This document shows positions 9,001 to 16,129 of a DNA stretch of 46,141 nt, one piece after another; the stretch's first letter is position 1, and the number at the start of each line of letters is the position of its first letter. This DNA is from Hymenobacter negativus (lineage in GTDB: Bacteria; Bacteroidota; Bacteroidia; Cytophagales; Hymenobacteraceae), in assembly GCF_016056375.1 (NCBI RefSeq), contig NZ_JAEDAE010000015.1:1-46141 (forward strand), in the 5' to 3' direction. Position numbers and translations under genes: made by a program. Below the pieces are notes generated by a model, which saw only the letters and a program-made list of their open reading frames with translations, did no database searches and was not told the DNA's origin.

Positions 9001-9126
9001 GCCGGCCAGAACCTGCTGCTGCTCACCAAGTACTCCGGCCTCGACCCGGAGCGCTCCAACGGTATCGACAGCAATTTCTACCCCCTTCCCCGCACCGTGA
9101 CGCTGGGCGTCAACGTCGGCTTTTAA
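6049..9126 (+). CDS. susC: SusC/RagA-type TonB-dependent outer membrane transporter
   Basis: A 1025-residue outer membrane protein from ATG 6049; the frame is open to a GTG at 5953, but the 32 extra residues look non-coding and a signal sequence starts at the ATG (MLHPLPPLLTARLL...). After the signal comes a carboxypeptidase-regulatory-like Ig domain (about 48-130, ITGRVVDAKGEGIPGVTV), then the SusC-type segment EAVVVGYGTTRRQDVTGAV and the plug (about 150-265, with IRIRGGSSLNASNDPLIVID and ATAIYGSRASNGVI), then a 22-stranded barrel ending in the outer-membrane signal VTLGVNVGF. SusC proteins import oligosaccharides with energy from TonB. susD follows after 23 bases, and GH13/GH97 enzymes downstream make maltodextrins the likely substrate. 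Confidence 0.95.
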   Translation: MLHPLPPLLTARLLRKSLLTSALGAFVMNAALAYPAALATPLAGAEMLAGGTITGRVVDAKGEGIPGVTVIVEGTTLGSSTDAAGVFSIANVPAGPHTLVYSSIGLNSVRVPVTVSEGQTIQLAATALSENATALSEAVVVGYGTTRRQDVTGAVTTVTTKDFVQGQVTSPEQLVQGKVAGVQITTGGGAPGEASVIRIRGGSSLNASNDPLIVIDGVPVDNQGISGAGNPLSLVNPQDIESFTVLKDASATAIYGSRASNGVILITTKKGVEGEKMHVNISSQVSRATNYGKVDVLSADAYRTLFAQAKLNGSIPASTPSYLGTANTDWQDAIYKTAWTTDNSVSLSGSAKHMPYRISVGYLDQDGTLKTGNLKRNSASLGLSPRLFDNHLRIDVNAKGTWADYRFADQGAIGGAARFDPTQPIYDSSPNGFNGYFEWKAGAIPNDLSDRNPVARLNDKRDRSTVLRSIGNVQFDYKLHFLPDLHANLNLGYDLSRSNGTVFIPAASSLAFSTMGQNTSYRQEKNNKLLEAYLNYSKQLGDHHVEALAGYSYQDFYTYSPFRFGYKADGSRVNPLLPAENPFKTQYTLLSYYGRVNYNFRDRYLFTGTVRADGSSHFRNPWGYFPAASVAWRINQQSFLKDSRTVSDLKLRVSFGRTGQQDITSVAGDYPYLAKYSLSSPSVSQIFGTDTIRTLKPAAYDANLKWEQTDTYDAGLDFGFLNNRFTGSVDVYLRKTSDLLAVVPIRAGTNLSNTVLTNIGNLENRGVELALNYNVLQGERLNWSVNFNATVNRGKITKLLLAEDPNYLGTPTGNVGNFQFVQVNAVGYAPNTFFLYQQKYENGKPLQDLSSSTSTVQYVDQNGDGQINDRDKVYGKNPAPSAIFGFGSNLSYGKASFAFTVRSNVGGYIYNNVAAGQNNYYGLNTTHNYNSNVVPAIYNTGFANGQPYSDINLESASFVRLQNVTLGYDFGSLLRAGTTLRLSLAGQNLLLLTKYSGLDPERSNGIDSNFYPLPRTVTLGVNVGF

Positions 9127-9149
9127 TCATCCTCACGCTGCATTCTGAT

Positions 9150-10796
9150 ATGAAATCCCACCCCATTCTGCGCCGCGCCGGGCTCGTATTTGCCGTGGCG
9201 GCGGCCGCGCTTACCGGCGGCCTCACGGCCTGCAACAAGGACCTGCAACGCGAGCCCTTCTACGACCTGAACACCGAATCGGTGTACCGCGACCCGGCCA
9301 ACTACATCCAGGTGCTGGCCAAATGCTACGCCTCGCTCAACCTGTCGGGCAACTCGGGTGCGCCCGACGTGTTTGCCGGCCAGGGCAAGGACGAAGGCGA
9401 AACCGCCTATCTGCGTGCCTACTGGTACCTGCAGGAGCTGCCCACCGACGAAGCCGTAGTAGCCTGGAACAGCCCGCCGCTGCAGGAGCTGAACAAAGCC
9501 ACCTGGACCTCGGGCAACGACCTGATAAACAACTGTTACACGCGCATTTTCTACACCATCGCGCTGTGCAACGAGTTCATCCGGGAAACCAGCGATGACA
9601 AGCTCGGCAGCCGCGGCATTACTGGGGCCAACGCCGACAAGGCCCGCACCTACCGGGCCGAAGCCCGCTTCCTGCGCGCCGTGGCCTATTCGCACGCCAT
9701 CGATTTGTATGGCAATGTGCCCTTTGTGACCGAGGCCGACCTGCCCAGCAAGCAGCTGCAGCCCCGGCAAATCAAGCGGGCCGAGCTGTTCGACTACATC
9801 ACCCAGGAGCTGCGCGACATTCAGCCGGCGCTGCTGGCTGCCCACCAGGCCCCCTACGGCCGCGCCGACAAGGGTGCTGCCTGGGCCCTGGCCGCCAAGC
9901 TCTACCTGAACGGCAACGTGTACACGGGCCGCACCACCACGGCCGCCTACGACAGCTGCCTAGTGTACTGCAACAAGATTCTGACCAAGCCCAGCTACGT
10001 GCTGGCCCCGGAATACCGGCTGCTTTTCCTGGCCGATAACAACGTGACTTCAGCTTCGGAAATCATCTTCCCGCTGGAGAGCGACGGGCTGGTATCGCAG
10101 GTGTATGGCGGCACTACCTACCTGGTGCACGCCGCCGTGGGCGGCCGCATGCTCAACACCGGCTTCGGCATCAACAGCGCCTGGGCCGGCAACCGCACCC
10201 GCAAGAACCTGCCGCTGCTGTTCCCCACGCCGGCCAGCGGCTTCGATACCCGGGCCATGTTTTTCACCACGGGCCAGAACCTGGAAATCAACGACCTGAC
10301 GGCCTTCACCGACGGCTACGCCGTGACGAAGTGGCGCAACAAAACATCCACCGGCGCCAACGGCAACGACCCGCAGCAGATTTTTGTCGACACCGATTTC
10401 CCGCTCTTCCGCCTGGCCGATGTGTACCTGATGTACGCCGAAGCCGTGCTGCGCAACGGCCGGGGCGGCACTCAAACCCAGGCCCTGGCCTACGTGAACC
10501 TGCTGCGCGACCGCGCCTACGGCAACACCCCCGGCACCACCGACGGCCACGTAACCACCGCCGAGCTCACGGCCCCCGACTTCATCCTCGAAGAGCGCGC
10601 CCGCGAGCTGTACTGGGAAGGCACGCGCCGCACCGACCTCGTGCGCTTCGGCAAGTTCACGGGTTCCACCTACCTGTGGCCCTGGAAAGGTGGCGTGAAA
10701 GCCGGCCAGAGCATCGACGCCAAATACAACCTGTACCCCTTGCCATCCACCGACATCGTGGCCAACCCCTCGCTGGTGCAGAACCCCGGGTACTAA
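9150..10796 (+). CDS. susD: SusD/RagB-type glycan-binding lipoprotein
   Basis: A 548-residue lipoprotein. The signal sequence ends in a lipobox (LTAC, Cys about 28) and the mature protein begins CNKDLQREPFYDL, the start typical of the family. The RagB/SusD segments are visible: TPR-like helices with YRAEARFLRAVAYSHAIDLY and ADKGAAWALAAKLYLNG, and a C-terminal part with ADVYLMYAEAVLRNG and ILEERARELYWEGTRRTDL, ending in YPLPSTDIVANPSLVQNPGY. SusD sits as a lid on SusC at the cell surface and binds starch. It follows susC by 23 bases and is surely co-transcribed. It is the most upstream surface-binding protein; no SusE or SusF homologue follows. Confidence 0.95.
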   Translation: MKSHPILRRAGLVFAVAAAALTGGLTACNKDLQREPFYDLNTESVYRDPANYIQVLAKCYASLNLSGNSGAPDVFAGQGKDEGETAYLRAYWYLQELPTDEAVVAWNSPPLQELNKATWTSGNDLINNCYTRIFYTIALCNEFIRETSDDKLGSRGITGANADKARTYRAEARFLRAVAYSHAIDLYGNVPFVTEADLPSKQLQPRQIKRAELFDYITQELRDIQPALLAAHQAPYGRADKGAAWALAAKLYLNGNVYTGRTTTAAYDSCLVYCNKILTKPSYVLAPEYRLLFLADNNVTSASEIIFPLESDGLVSQVYGGTTYLVHAAVGGRMLNTGFGINSAWAGNRTRKNLPLLFPTPASGFDTRAMFFTTGQNLEINDLTAFTDGYAVTKWRNKTSTGANGNDPQQIFVDTDFPLFRLADVYLMYAEAVLRNGRGGTQTQALAYVNLLRDRAYGNTPGTTDGHVTTAELTAPDFILEERARELYWEGTRRTDLVRFGKFTGSTYLWPWKGGVKAGQSIDAKYNLYPLPSTDIVANPSLVQNPGY

Positions 10797-10803
10797 GGCA
10801 TGA

Positions 10804-10884
10804 CTGTTATTCCGACCGCAGGGAGGAATCTGACTCAAATGGTCGGAAGACTTTTCTCAGATTCCTCCTTCGTCGGAATGACAG
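10804..10884. repeat. Imperfect inverted repeat (arms about 28-30 bp)
   Basis: The left arm (10804-10833, CTGTTATTCCGACCGCAGGG...) and right arm (10857-10884, ending CGTCGGAATGACAG) are reverse complements apart from one substitution and a short indel region in the middle. The core, a CATTCCGAC...GGAGGAATCT type palindrome, resembles dispersed intergenic repeats of Bacteroidota. It is the first of three palindromes between susD and the next gene. Confidence 0.75.
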
Positions 10885-10906
10885 GCAATGCTCGCAACTG
10901 CATAAT

Positions 10907-11016
10907 GGTTTGGGACTTAGTGTCTGGGCGCTCTCGGTGGGAAACCGGGTGGGAACCTCGGAAGACATTGGGAATTGTCAGCTGATTGAGCAAACCCAGG
11001 CACTAAGTCCCAAGCC
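10907..11016. repeat. Long-range inverted repeat (22-bp arms)
   Basis: Arm 10907-10928 and arm 10995-11016 share the core TTGGGACTTAGTG and match as reverse complements at 20 of 22 positions; both mismatches would be G-U pairs in RNA. The 66-base interior shows no open frame worth calling. It looks like a mobile palindromic element rather than a terminator, since no T-run follows. Confidence 0.7.
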
Positions 11017-11020
11017 CCTT

Positions 11021-11041
11021 GCCGGGGCTACCTGCCCCGGC
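11021..11041 (+). terminator. GC-rich hairpin before the T9SS protein gene
   Basis: GCCGGGG (11021-11027) pairs with CCCCGGC (11035-11041) across a 7-base loop; the following bases (CCGTCATTTTCC) are only moderately T-rich. It could attenuate susCD transcription before the downstream genes, or simply be part of the repeat cluster. Confidence 0.35.
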
Positions 11042-11083
11042 CCGTCATTTTCCATTCCCACTCACTTTTTCAGCTTTTCACTC

Positions 11084-12256
11084 ATGAACAAAACGTTTAC
11101 GCTCGCTTTCCTCGCTGCTTTGGGCGGGGCTACTCTCAGCGCCCGCGCCCAGGTGGTGCTCGACGGCGTCATCAATGCCAGCGAAATTGGTGCGGGCGGT
11201 AAGTATGTGTCGCTGGGCGCATTCAGCCCGGCGCACGTGGGCAACGCCGGCTTCGGCAACGCCGGCCTGCTGCGCATGTACGGGGCCAACACCGCTACCA
11301 AGCTCTACATCGCGCTGGCCGGTACCATCGAGGTGGGCGGCAATAACTTCCAGCTCTATATGGACTTGCCGAATAAATCCGGCGTGCCGGTGGGTACGGG
11401 GCTGCCCGGCATTGCGGGCGCTTCCACGGTATTCGGCACCTTCGGGGGCGGCAGCATCGGCGGCACCAAGCTGGAGCTGGAAGCCGACGCGGCCATTGCC
11501 ACTACCGGCAACATGGACGTGCAGGCGGCCATCTACACGGCCACCACGGGCGTGGCCAAGTCGCTGGGCGACGGCATCAGCACGCCCGCTTCGAACGACG
11601 GCGTGGCCAATACCATCCCGCCGTCCTCGACCACGGGCGTGTACAGCCTGTTTGCCGGTACCCGCGTGGCCTACAAGGCCCCCAGCACGCCCACCATCGA
11701 CATCACCAGCAACCCCGGCAATGCCAACGGCGGCGGCGCGGGCTCCTACGGCCTCGAATACGAGTTCAACCGCACCTCGCTGGGGCTGCCCTCGGGCGCG
11801 TCCATCGTGCGCGTGTTTGCGGGCTACGTGAGCGGCGACGCCTACTGGTCGTCGGACGTGATTCCGGAAATCCCCGGCAACGGCAACAACAACCTGGGTT
11901 TCAGCCCCGACTTCACCAACCAGACGCTGTATCCCGGTACCCAGGCCGCCACGCTCAACGTGGTGGTAACCAGCACCCGCCAGGCTGACGACGCCGTGGT
12001 GGCCATGAGCGTGTTCCCGAACCCGGCGCAGGGCGAATCGACCATTTCCTACCAGGTGCAGGGTGGCACGCAGGCTGTGGCCGTGCGCGTAACCGACCTG
12101 CTGGGCCGCGAAGTCCGCACCCTGCTCGAGGCCAAGCAGCCCGCCGGCTTCCACGATTTCAAGGTGTCGACGAACGACCTGTCCACCGGCATCTACCTGG
12201 TGAAAGTGCAGGTGGGCGACAAAGTAGCCAACCGCCGCCTGGAAATAACCCGCTAG
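11084..12256 (+). CDS. T9SS-sorted surface protein of unknown function in the starch locus
   Basis: A 390-residue protein from ATG 11084, where a signal peptide (MNKTFTLAFLAALGGATLSA-RAQ) begins; the open frame extends far upstream through susD but only as a shadow. The mature N-terminus VVLDGVINASEIG followed by KLYIALAGTIEVGGNNFQLY resembles the DGxxxxxEW / ligand-domain start of CBM9- or DOMON-like beta sandwiches, but I cannot name a family with confidence. The last 85 residues form a T9SS type A sorting domain (VFPNPAQGESTISY, GIYLVKVQVGDKVANRRLEI). T9SS cargo is anchored at or released from the surface. Its place after susD is where SusE/SusF starch-binding lipoproteins sit in the Bacteroides locus, so a substitute glycan-binding role is plausible but unproved. 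Confidence 0.8.
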   Translation: MNKTFTLAFLAALGGATLSARAQVVLDGVINASEIGAGGKYVSLGAFSPAHVGNAGFGNAGLLRMYGANTATKLYIALAGTIEVGGNNFQLYMDLPNKSGVPVGTGLPGIAGASTVFGTFGGGSIGGTKLELEADAAIATTGNMDVQAAIYTATTGVAKSLGDGISTPASNDGVANTIPPSSTTGVYSLFAGTRVAYKAPSTPTIDITSNPGNANGGGAGSYGLEYEFNRTSLGLPSGASIVRVFAGYVSGDAYWSSDVIPEIPGNGNNNLGFSPDFTNQTLYPGTQAATLNVVVTSTRQADDAVVAMSVFPNPAQGESTISYQVQGGTQAVAVRVTDLLGREVRTLLEAKQPAGFHDFKVSTNDLSTGIYLVKVQVGDKVANRRLEITR

Positions 12257-12375
12257 TCTTCAACGCGCCGCATATGGGGCCGGCTGGGTCCGATGTGCGG
12301 CGCATCAATTTATCCACCGCGCCCCAGCCATTGAATGGCCGGCCGCTTTCGCAAAAGTCCTTTCCCGTTTTGTCT

Positions 12376-14598
12376 ATGCTTTCTTTCCTTCCTCAAAAAA
12401 CCGCTTTACGTTTCCTCGGGCTGGCCGCTACCGCGCTGGGCCTGAATACCACGGCCCAGGCCCAGACCCGCGTGCTGTTCGTGGGCAACAGCTTCACGCA
12501 CGGGCAGTACACGCCGGTGCTGAACTACAACTCCGGGGCCGTCACGGATTTGAACTACAACCTGCCCGCTGGCAACCCGCGCGCCCACGATTCGGGCATG
12601 CTGGCGGCTTTTGGCGGCATCCCGGGCATTTTCAAGAAATTCACGGTGCAGACCGGGTTGAACTACGACGTGCAGTTGGAGGCGGTAAGCGGCAAGACGC
12701 TGGAATTCCACCACACCAACGCCTTGTCATTGATAGCGCAGCCGGGCTGGGACAAAGTGGTGTTGCAGGAGCAAAGCACTCGGCCGGTGCCCAGCACCCG
12801 TGGCGGCAACCTAGCCTTGTTCTACGACTATTCCACCCGCCTGGAGCAGGCCATTCACGCGGCTAACCCTGCCGCGCAGGTGTACCTGTACGGCACCTGG
12901 GCCCGCCCCGATTACACCTACCCCGCCGGGTCGCGCTACGTGGGCTTGCCTCTCGACTCGATGGCCCAGGACCTGCACCGGGCCTTCTACCAGGCCTTTG
13001 CCACCAACGGCCACTTCGCCGCCGTGGCCCCGGTGGGCGACGCCTGGATGCGCGCCATTACCACCGGCATCGCCACCCGCAACCCCTACACGCCTGACCC
13101 CGCCAAAATCAACCTCTGGAATGTCGACTACGTGCACCCCAGCACCACGGGCAGCTACCTGAGCGCGCTGGTGCTGTTTTACCAGCTCACCAACGTGGAC
13201 CCGCGCACCCTCGGGGCTAGCGAGCAGGCAGCGGCGGCGCTGGGCATTGCGCCCGCTACGGCCGTTACGCTGCAGCAGCTGGCCTACCAGCAGGTGACGT
13301 CACCGACCACTTCCATGGCTTTCACGCCCGGCAACGTGGCCGTGGTGCGGGTGGGCGATGGCTCGGCCACGCTCACCACCGCCGCTACCCCGGAATTTGT
13401 GGACGAGTACACGCTGGGCGGCGCGCTGGTGCGCAGCATTGCCATGCCCACCGCCGACAACGGAACCGTGCGCGCCTTTACCAACAGCGGCACGGCTACT
13501 TCGGACAACATTACCCGCTCGGTGGATGGCCGCTACCTGCTACTGACCGGCTACAACGCCGTGCCAGGCACAGCCGGCATCGTGACCAGCACCAACAGTG
13601 GCACCACCAACAACCGCCTCGTGGCCCGCATCGGCACCGATGGCAGTGTGGACACCAACACCCGCATCAACGACGCCTTTTCGGGCACCAATGTCCGCAC
13701 GGCGGTGAGCACCGACGGCAGCGCGTTTTACGTGTCGGGCGGCAACAGCGGCATCCGCTACGTGCCCTTCGGCAACGCCGGGGCCACCACGGCGCTGAGC
13801 ACCGGCACGGTGACGAACTTCCGCATCCTGGGCATTGCCGGCGGCAACCTCTACGCCACTTCGGCCGCCAATTCCAACTACGGCCTGAACCAGATTGGCA
13901 CCGGGCTGCCCACGGCGGCCGGCGCGGCCACGGCGCTGCTGCCGGGCTTCCCCACGGCCAGCGGCCCCAGCTCCTACGGCTTCTACTTCGCCGATTTAAG
14001 CACTACCATTCCTGGCCTCGACGTGGTGTACGTGACCGATGACGCCAGCACCGGCGGCATTCAGAAGTGGAGCTTGGTGGGCGGCACCTGGACGCTGAAT
14101 GGCACCATTGGCGGCAGCACCACGGCGCTGCTGCGCGGCCTCACGGGCCAGCGCATCGGTACGGCCGTGCAGCTGATTGCCAGCGGGGGCGGCGGGCTCT
14201 ACACCGTGACCGACCAGGCCGGCTACAACGCCGCTCCGAGCATCACGGCCCTGCCCGCGCCCTTCGTGCCGCTGCCCGCCAACACCTCGTTTCGGGGTGT
14301 GGCGCTGGCGCCGGTAGCCACGGCGCTGGCTGCTGCTAAGTCGGGCGCTGCGCCCGAGGTAGGCGTATTCCCCAACCCGGCCACCGACCAGCTCACCGTG
14401 CAGCTTGGCGGGCTGGTCAGGCCGACTGGCCCCGTACGCGCCACGCTGCTCAACCTGCTGGGCCAGGTGGTGGCCGAGCAAAAGGGCACGGGCAACACCT
14501 TCACCTTCGGGCTGGCCGACGTGGCCAACGGCGTATACCTGCTGCGCCTGCAAACGGCGGCCGGTGTGAGCAGCCGTCGGATAGAAGTGCGGCGGTAA
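12376..14598 (+). CDS. SGNH/GDSL-type hydrolase (DUF4886-like) with propeller-like middle and T9SS sorting domain
   Basis: A 740-residue secreted protein. ATG 12376 was chosen over ATG 12274 because a signal peptide follows it (ending near TTAQAQ, residue 30). The catalytic domain starts at VLFVGNSFTHG with Ser39 as nucleophile candidate, and the DxxH pair is Asp251/His254 in VDYVHPSTTGSY; KVVLQEQSTRPVPS is another conserved block. Residues about 320-650 are Gly/Thr/Ser-rich with recurrent strands resembling a propeller (DGSATLTTAATPEF, TDGSAFYVSGGNSG). The last 85 residues are a T9SS type A domain (VGVFPNPATDQLTVQL, GVYLLRLQTAAGV). SGNH enzymes are esterases or deacetylases. In this operon it may remove acyl groups from the glycan or act as an accessory enzyme; the substrate is unknown. 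Confidence 0.8.
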   Translation: MLSFLPQKTALRFLGLAATALGLNTTAQAQTRVLFVGNSFTHGQYTPVLNYNSGAVTDLNYNLPAGNPRAHDSGMLAAFGGIPGIFKKFTVQTGLNYDVQLEAVSGKTLEFHHTNALSLIAQPGWDKVVLQEQSTRPVPSTRGGNLALFYDYSTRLEQAIHAANPAAQVYLYGTWARPDYTYPAGSRYVGLPLDSMAQDLHRAFYQAFATNGHFAAVAPVGDAWMRAITTGIATRNPYTPDPAKINLWNVDYVHPSTTGSYLSALVLFYQLTNVDPRTLGASEQAAAALGIAPATAVTLQQLAYQQVTSPTTSMAFTPGNVAVVRVGDGSATLTTAATPEFVDEYTLGGALVRSIAMPTADNGTVRAFTNSGTATSDNITRSVDGRYLLLTGYNAVPGTAGIVTSTNSGTTNNRLVARIGTDGSVDTNTRINDAFSGTNVRTAVSTDGSAFYVSGGNSGIRYVPFGNAGATTALSTGTVTNFRILGIAGGNLYATSAANSNYGLNQIGTGLPTAAGAATALLPGFPTASGPSSYGFYFADLSTTIPGLDVVYVTDDASTGGIQKWSLVGGTWTLNGTIGGSTTALLRGLTGQRIGTAVQLIASGGGGLYTVTDQAGYNAAPSITALPAPFVPLPANTSFRGVALAPVATALAAAKSGAAPEVGVFPNPATDQLTVQLGGLVRPTGPVRATLLNLLGQVVAEQKGTGNTFTFGLADVANGVYLLRLQTAAGVSSRRIEVRR

Positions 14599-14644
14599 GC
14601 CGTTCAACGACGAGACGCATACTTGCGTCTCGTCGTTGAACGGC
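14599..14644. repeat. Perfect 20-bp inverted repeat downstream of the SGNH gene
   Basis: The arm at 14599-14618 and the arm at 14625-14644 are exact reverse complements around a 6-base loop ATACTT. It begins one base after the stop codon and lacks a T-run, so it may act as an mRNA 3' stabiliser or processing site, or be an inserted palindrome. Confidence 0.8.
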
Positions 14645-14687
14645 CAGGACGCGCAAATCTGTGCAGACTAACAACATCAGCAACGAG

Positions 14688-14709
14688 GAGACGCGAAGTG
14701 TCGCGTCTC
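14688..14709. repeat. Short hairpin sharing the GAGACGC core
   Basis: GAGACGCGA (14688-14696) pairs with TCGCGTCTC (14701-14709) around AGTG. The GAGACGC core is shared with the 20-bp palindrome 44 bases upstream, which suggests both belong to one repeat family. It lies just before the ATG of the GH13 gene at 14726 and could affect its translation. Confidence 0.6.
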
Positions 14710-14725
14710 TACATCGTTCCTTTTC

Positions 14726-16096
14726 ATGAAAAAAAACGTCTTCTCCTTCTTCCTGACCCTGTTGGCGGGTTTGGCTTGCGTCGGCCCGGTTGCCGCTCAG
14801 GCCACGCCGAAACCAGCCAAAGACCCCGCGCAGTACGGCCGGCCCTTCGGCGGCGTGCCCGATGGCCGCGATGCCACCATCTACCAGGTCAACATGCGGG
14901 GCTTCAGCAAAGAAGGAACCTTCAAAGCCGTCACGGCCCGGCTTGACTCAATTAAGAGTCTGGGCGCAAACGTGGTGTATTTGATGCCCATTTTCCCCAT
15001 CGGCAAGCTGCGGGCCGTCGATTCGCCCTTTGCTGTGCAGAACTACACGGCGGTGAATCCGGAGTTCGGCACGCTGGCCGACCTGCGCACGCTGGTGGAC
15101 GCTGCGCACGCCCGCGGCCTGGCCGTGATGCTGGACTGGGTGGGCAACCACACCAGCTTCGACCACGCCTGGATAACCCAGCACCCCGACTGGTACCTGC
15201 ACGACGCCACCGGCAACATCGTGAACCCGATACCCGATTGGAAGGACATTGCCCAGCTTAACTGGGCCAAGCCCGAAGTGCACGCGGCTATGATTGAGGC
15301 CTTGCGCTACTGGGTGTTCGCGGCCAACATCGACGGCTACCGCTTCGACTACGCCGACGGCCCCAGCCAGGAGTTTTTCACCAAAGCCCTGGCCAGCCTG
15401 CGTGCCATTCCGAAGCACAAGCTGCTGATGCTGGCCGAAGGCGACAAGAAGAAATATTACCTGCAGGGCGGTTTCGACCTGTGCTACGACTTCGGTTTTA
15501 TGAATGTGCTGAAGGGCGACATTTTTGCCAAAGGCAAGAGTGTCAAACTCATTGACTCGGTGAACACCGCCAACTACCGCAACGCCCCGACCAACGCCCG
15601 GATGGTGCGCTACATCTCCAACCACGACATCAACGCCTGGGACGGCACGCCAGCGCAGCTATTTGGCAACCAGCGCGGGGCCATGGCGGCCTTTGTGGTG
15701 GCTGCTTATATGAAGGCCACGCCCATGATTTACAACGGCCAGGAAGTGGGCTACGCCGAGCGGGTGCCATTCATGGGGGCGCGCCGGCCGATTGACTGGA
15801 CACCCAACCCGGCCCTGACCAAAGAATATCAGCGCCTGATTAAGTTTCGCAACGGTAGCACAGCTGTGCGCAACGGTGCGCTGGCCTCCTACAGCACCGA
15901 CGACGTGTGCGCCTTCACCAAAACTGAAGGTCGGGAGCAGGTGCTGGTGCTGGCCAATCTGCGCAACGCCGCTGTGAACTACCCGCTGCCCGCCAGTGTA
16001 AGCAGTGCGGGCTGGCGCAATGTCTTCGATGGCCATTCCGTGGCACTGGAAAAACTGACGCTACAGCCCTATCAGTACCTAATTTTGAAGAAGTAG
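14726..16096 (+). CDS. GH13 alpha-amylase-family enzyme, exported (soluble)
   Basis: A 456-residue glycoside hydrolase with a signal peptide (residues 1-24, ending VAAQA) and no lipobox. The GH13 regions are intact: DWVGNH (137-142), DGYRFDYAD with nucleophile Asp208, LMLAEG with acid/base Glu238, and ISNHD with Asp301. It should cleave alpha-1,4-glucans to maltooligosaccharides in the periplasm, the role SusA (neopullulanase) plays in Bacteroides. The Bacteroidota GH13 is short, with no visible starch-binding module. A close paralogue lies 2.2 kb downstream as a lipoprotein, sharing long near-identical stretches of DNA. It is separated by 33 bases from the GH97 gene, which supports co-transcription. 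Confidence 0.92.
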   Translation: MKKNVFSFFLTLLAGLACVGPVAAQATPKPAKDPAQYGRPFGGVPDGRDATIYQVNMRGFSKEGTFKAVTARLDSIKSLGANVVYLMPIFPIGKLRAVDSPFAVQNYTAVNPEFGTLADLRTLVDAAHARGLAVMLDWVGNHTSFDHAWITQHPDWYLHDATGNIVNPIPDWKDIAQLNWAKPEVHAAMIEALRYWVFAANIDGYRFDYADGPSQEFFTKALASLRAIPKHKLLMLAEGDKKKYYLQGGFDLCYDFGFMNVLKGDIFAKGKSVKLIDSVNTANYRNAPTNARMVRYISNHDINAWDGTPAQLFGNQRGAMAAFVVAAYMKATPMIYNGQEVGYAERVPFMGARRPIDWTPNPALTKEYQRLIKFRNGSTAVRNGALASYSTDDVCAFTKTEGREQVLVLANLRNAAVNYPLPASVSSAGWRNVFDGHSVALEKLTLQPYQYLILKK

Positions 16097-16129
16097 CGGC
16101 GCCCGTTGCGTTGCGATTTTGACCCCCGA

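Noticed and set aside
10331..11083. Upstream extension of the T9SS protein frame through susD
   Set aside because: The frame is open, but it is Arg/Pro/His-rich and overlaps susD; a proper signal peptide starts at 11084.
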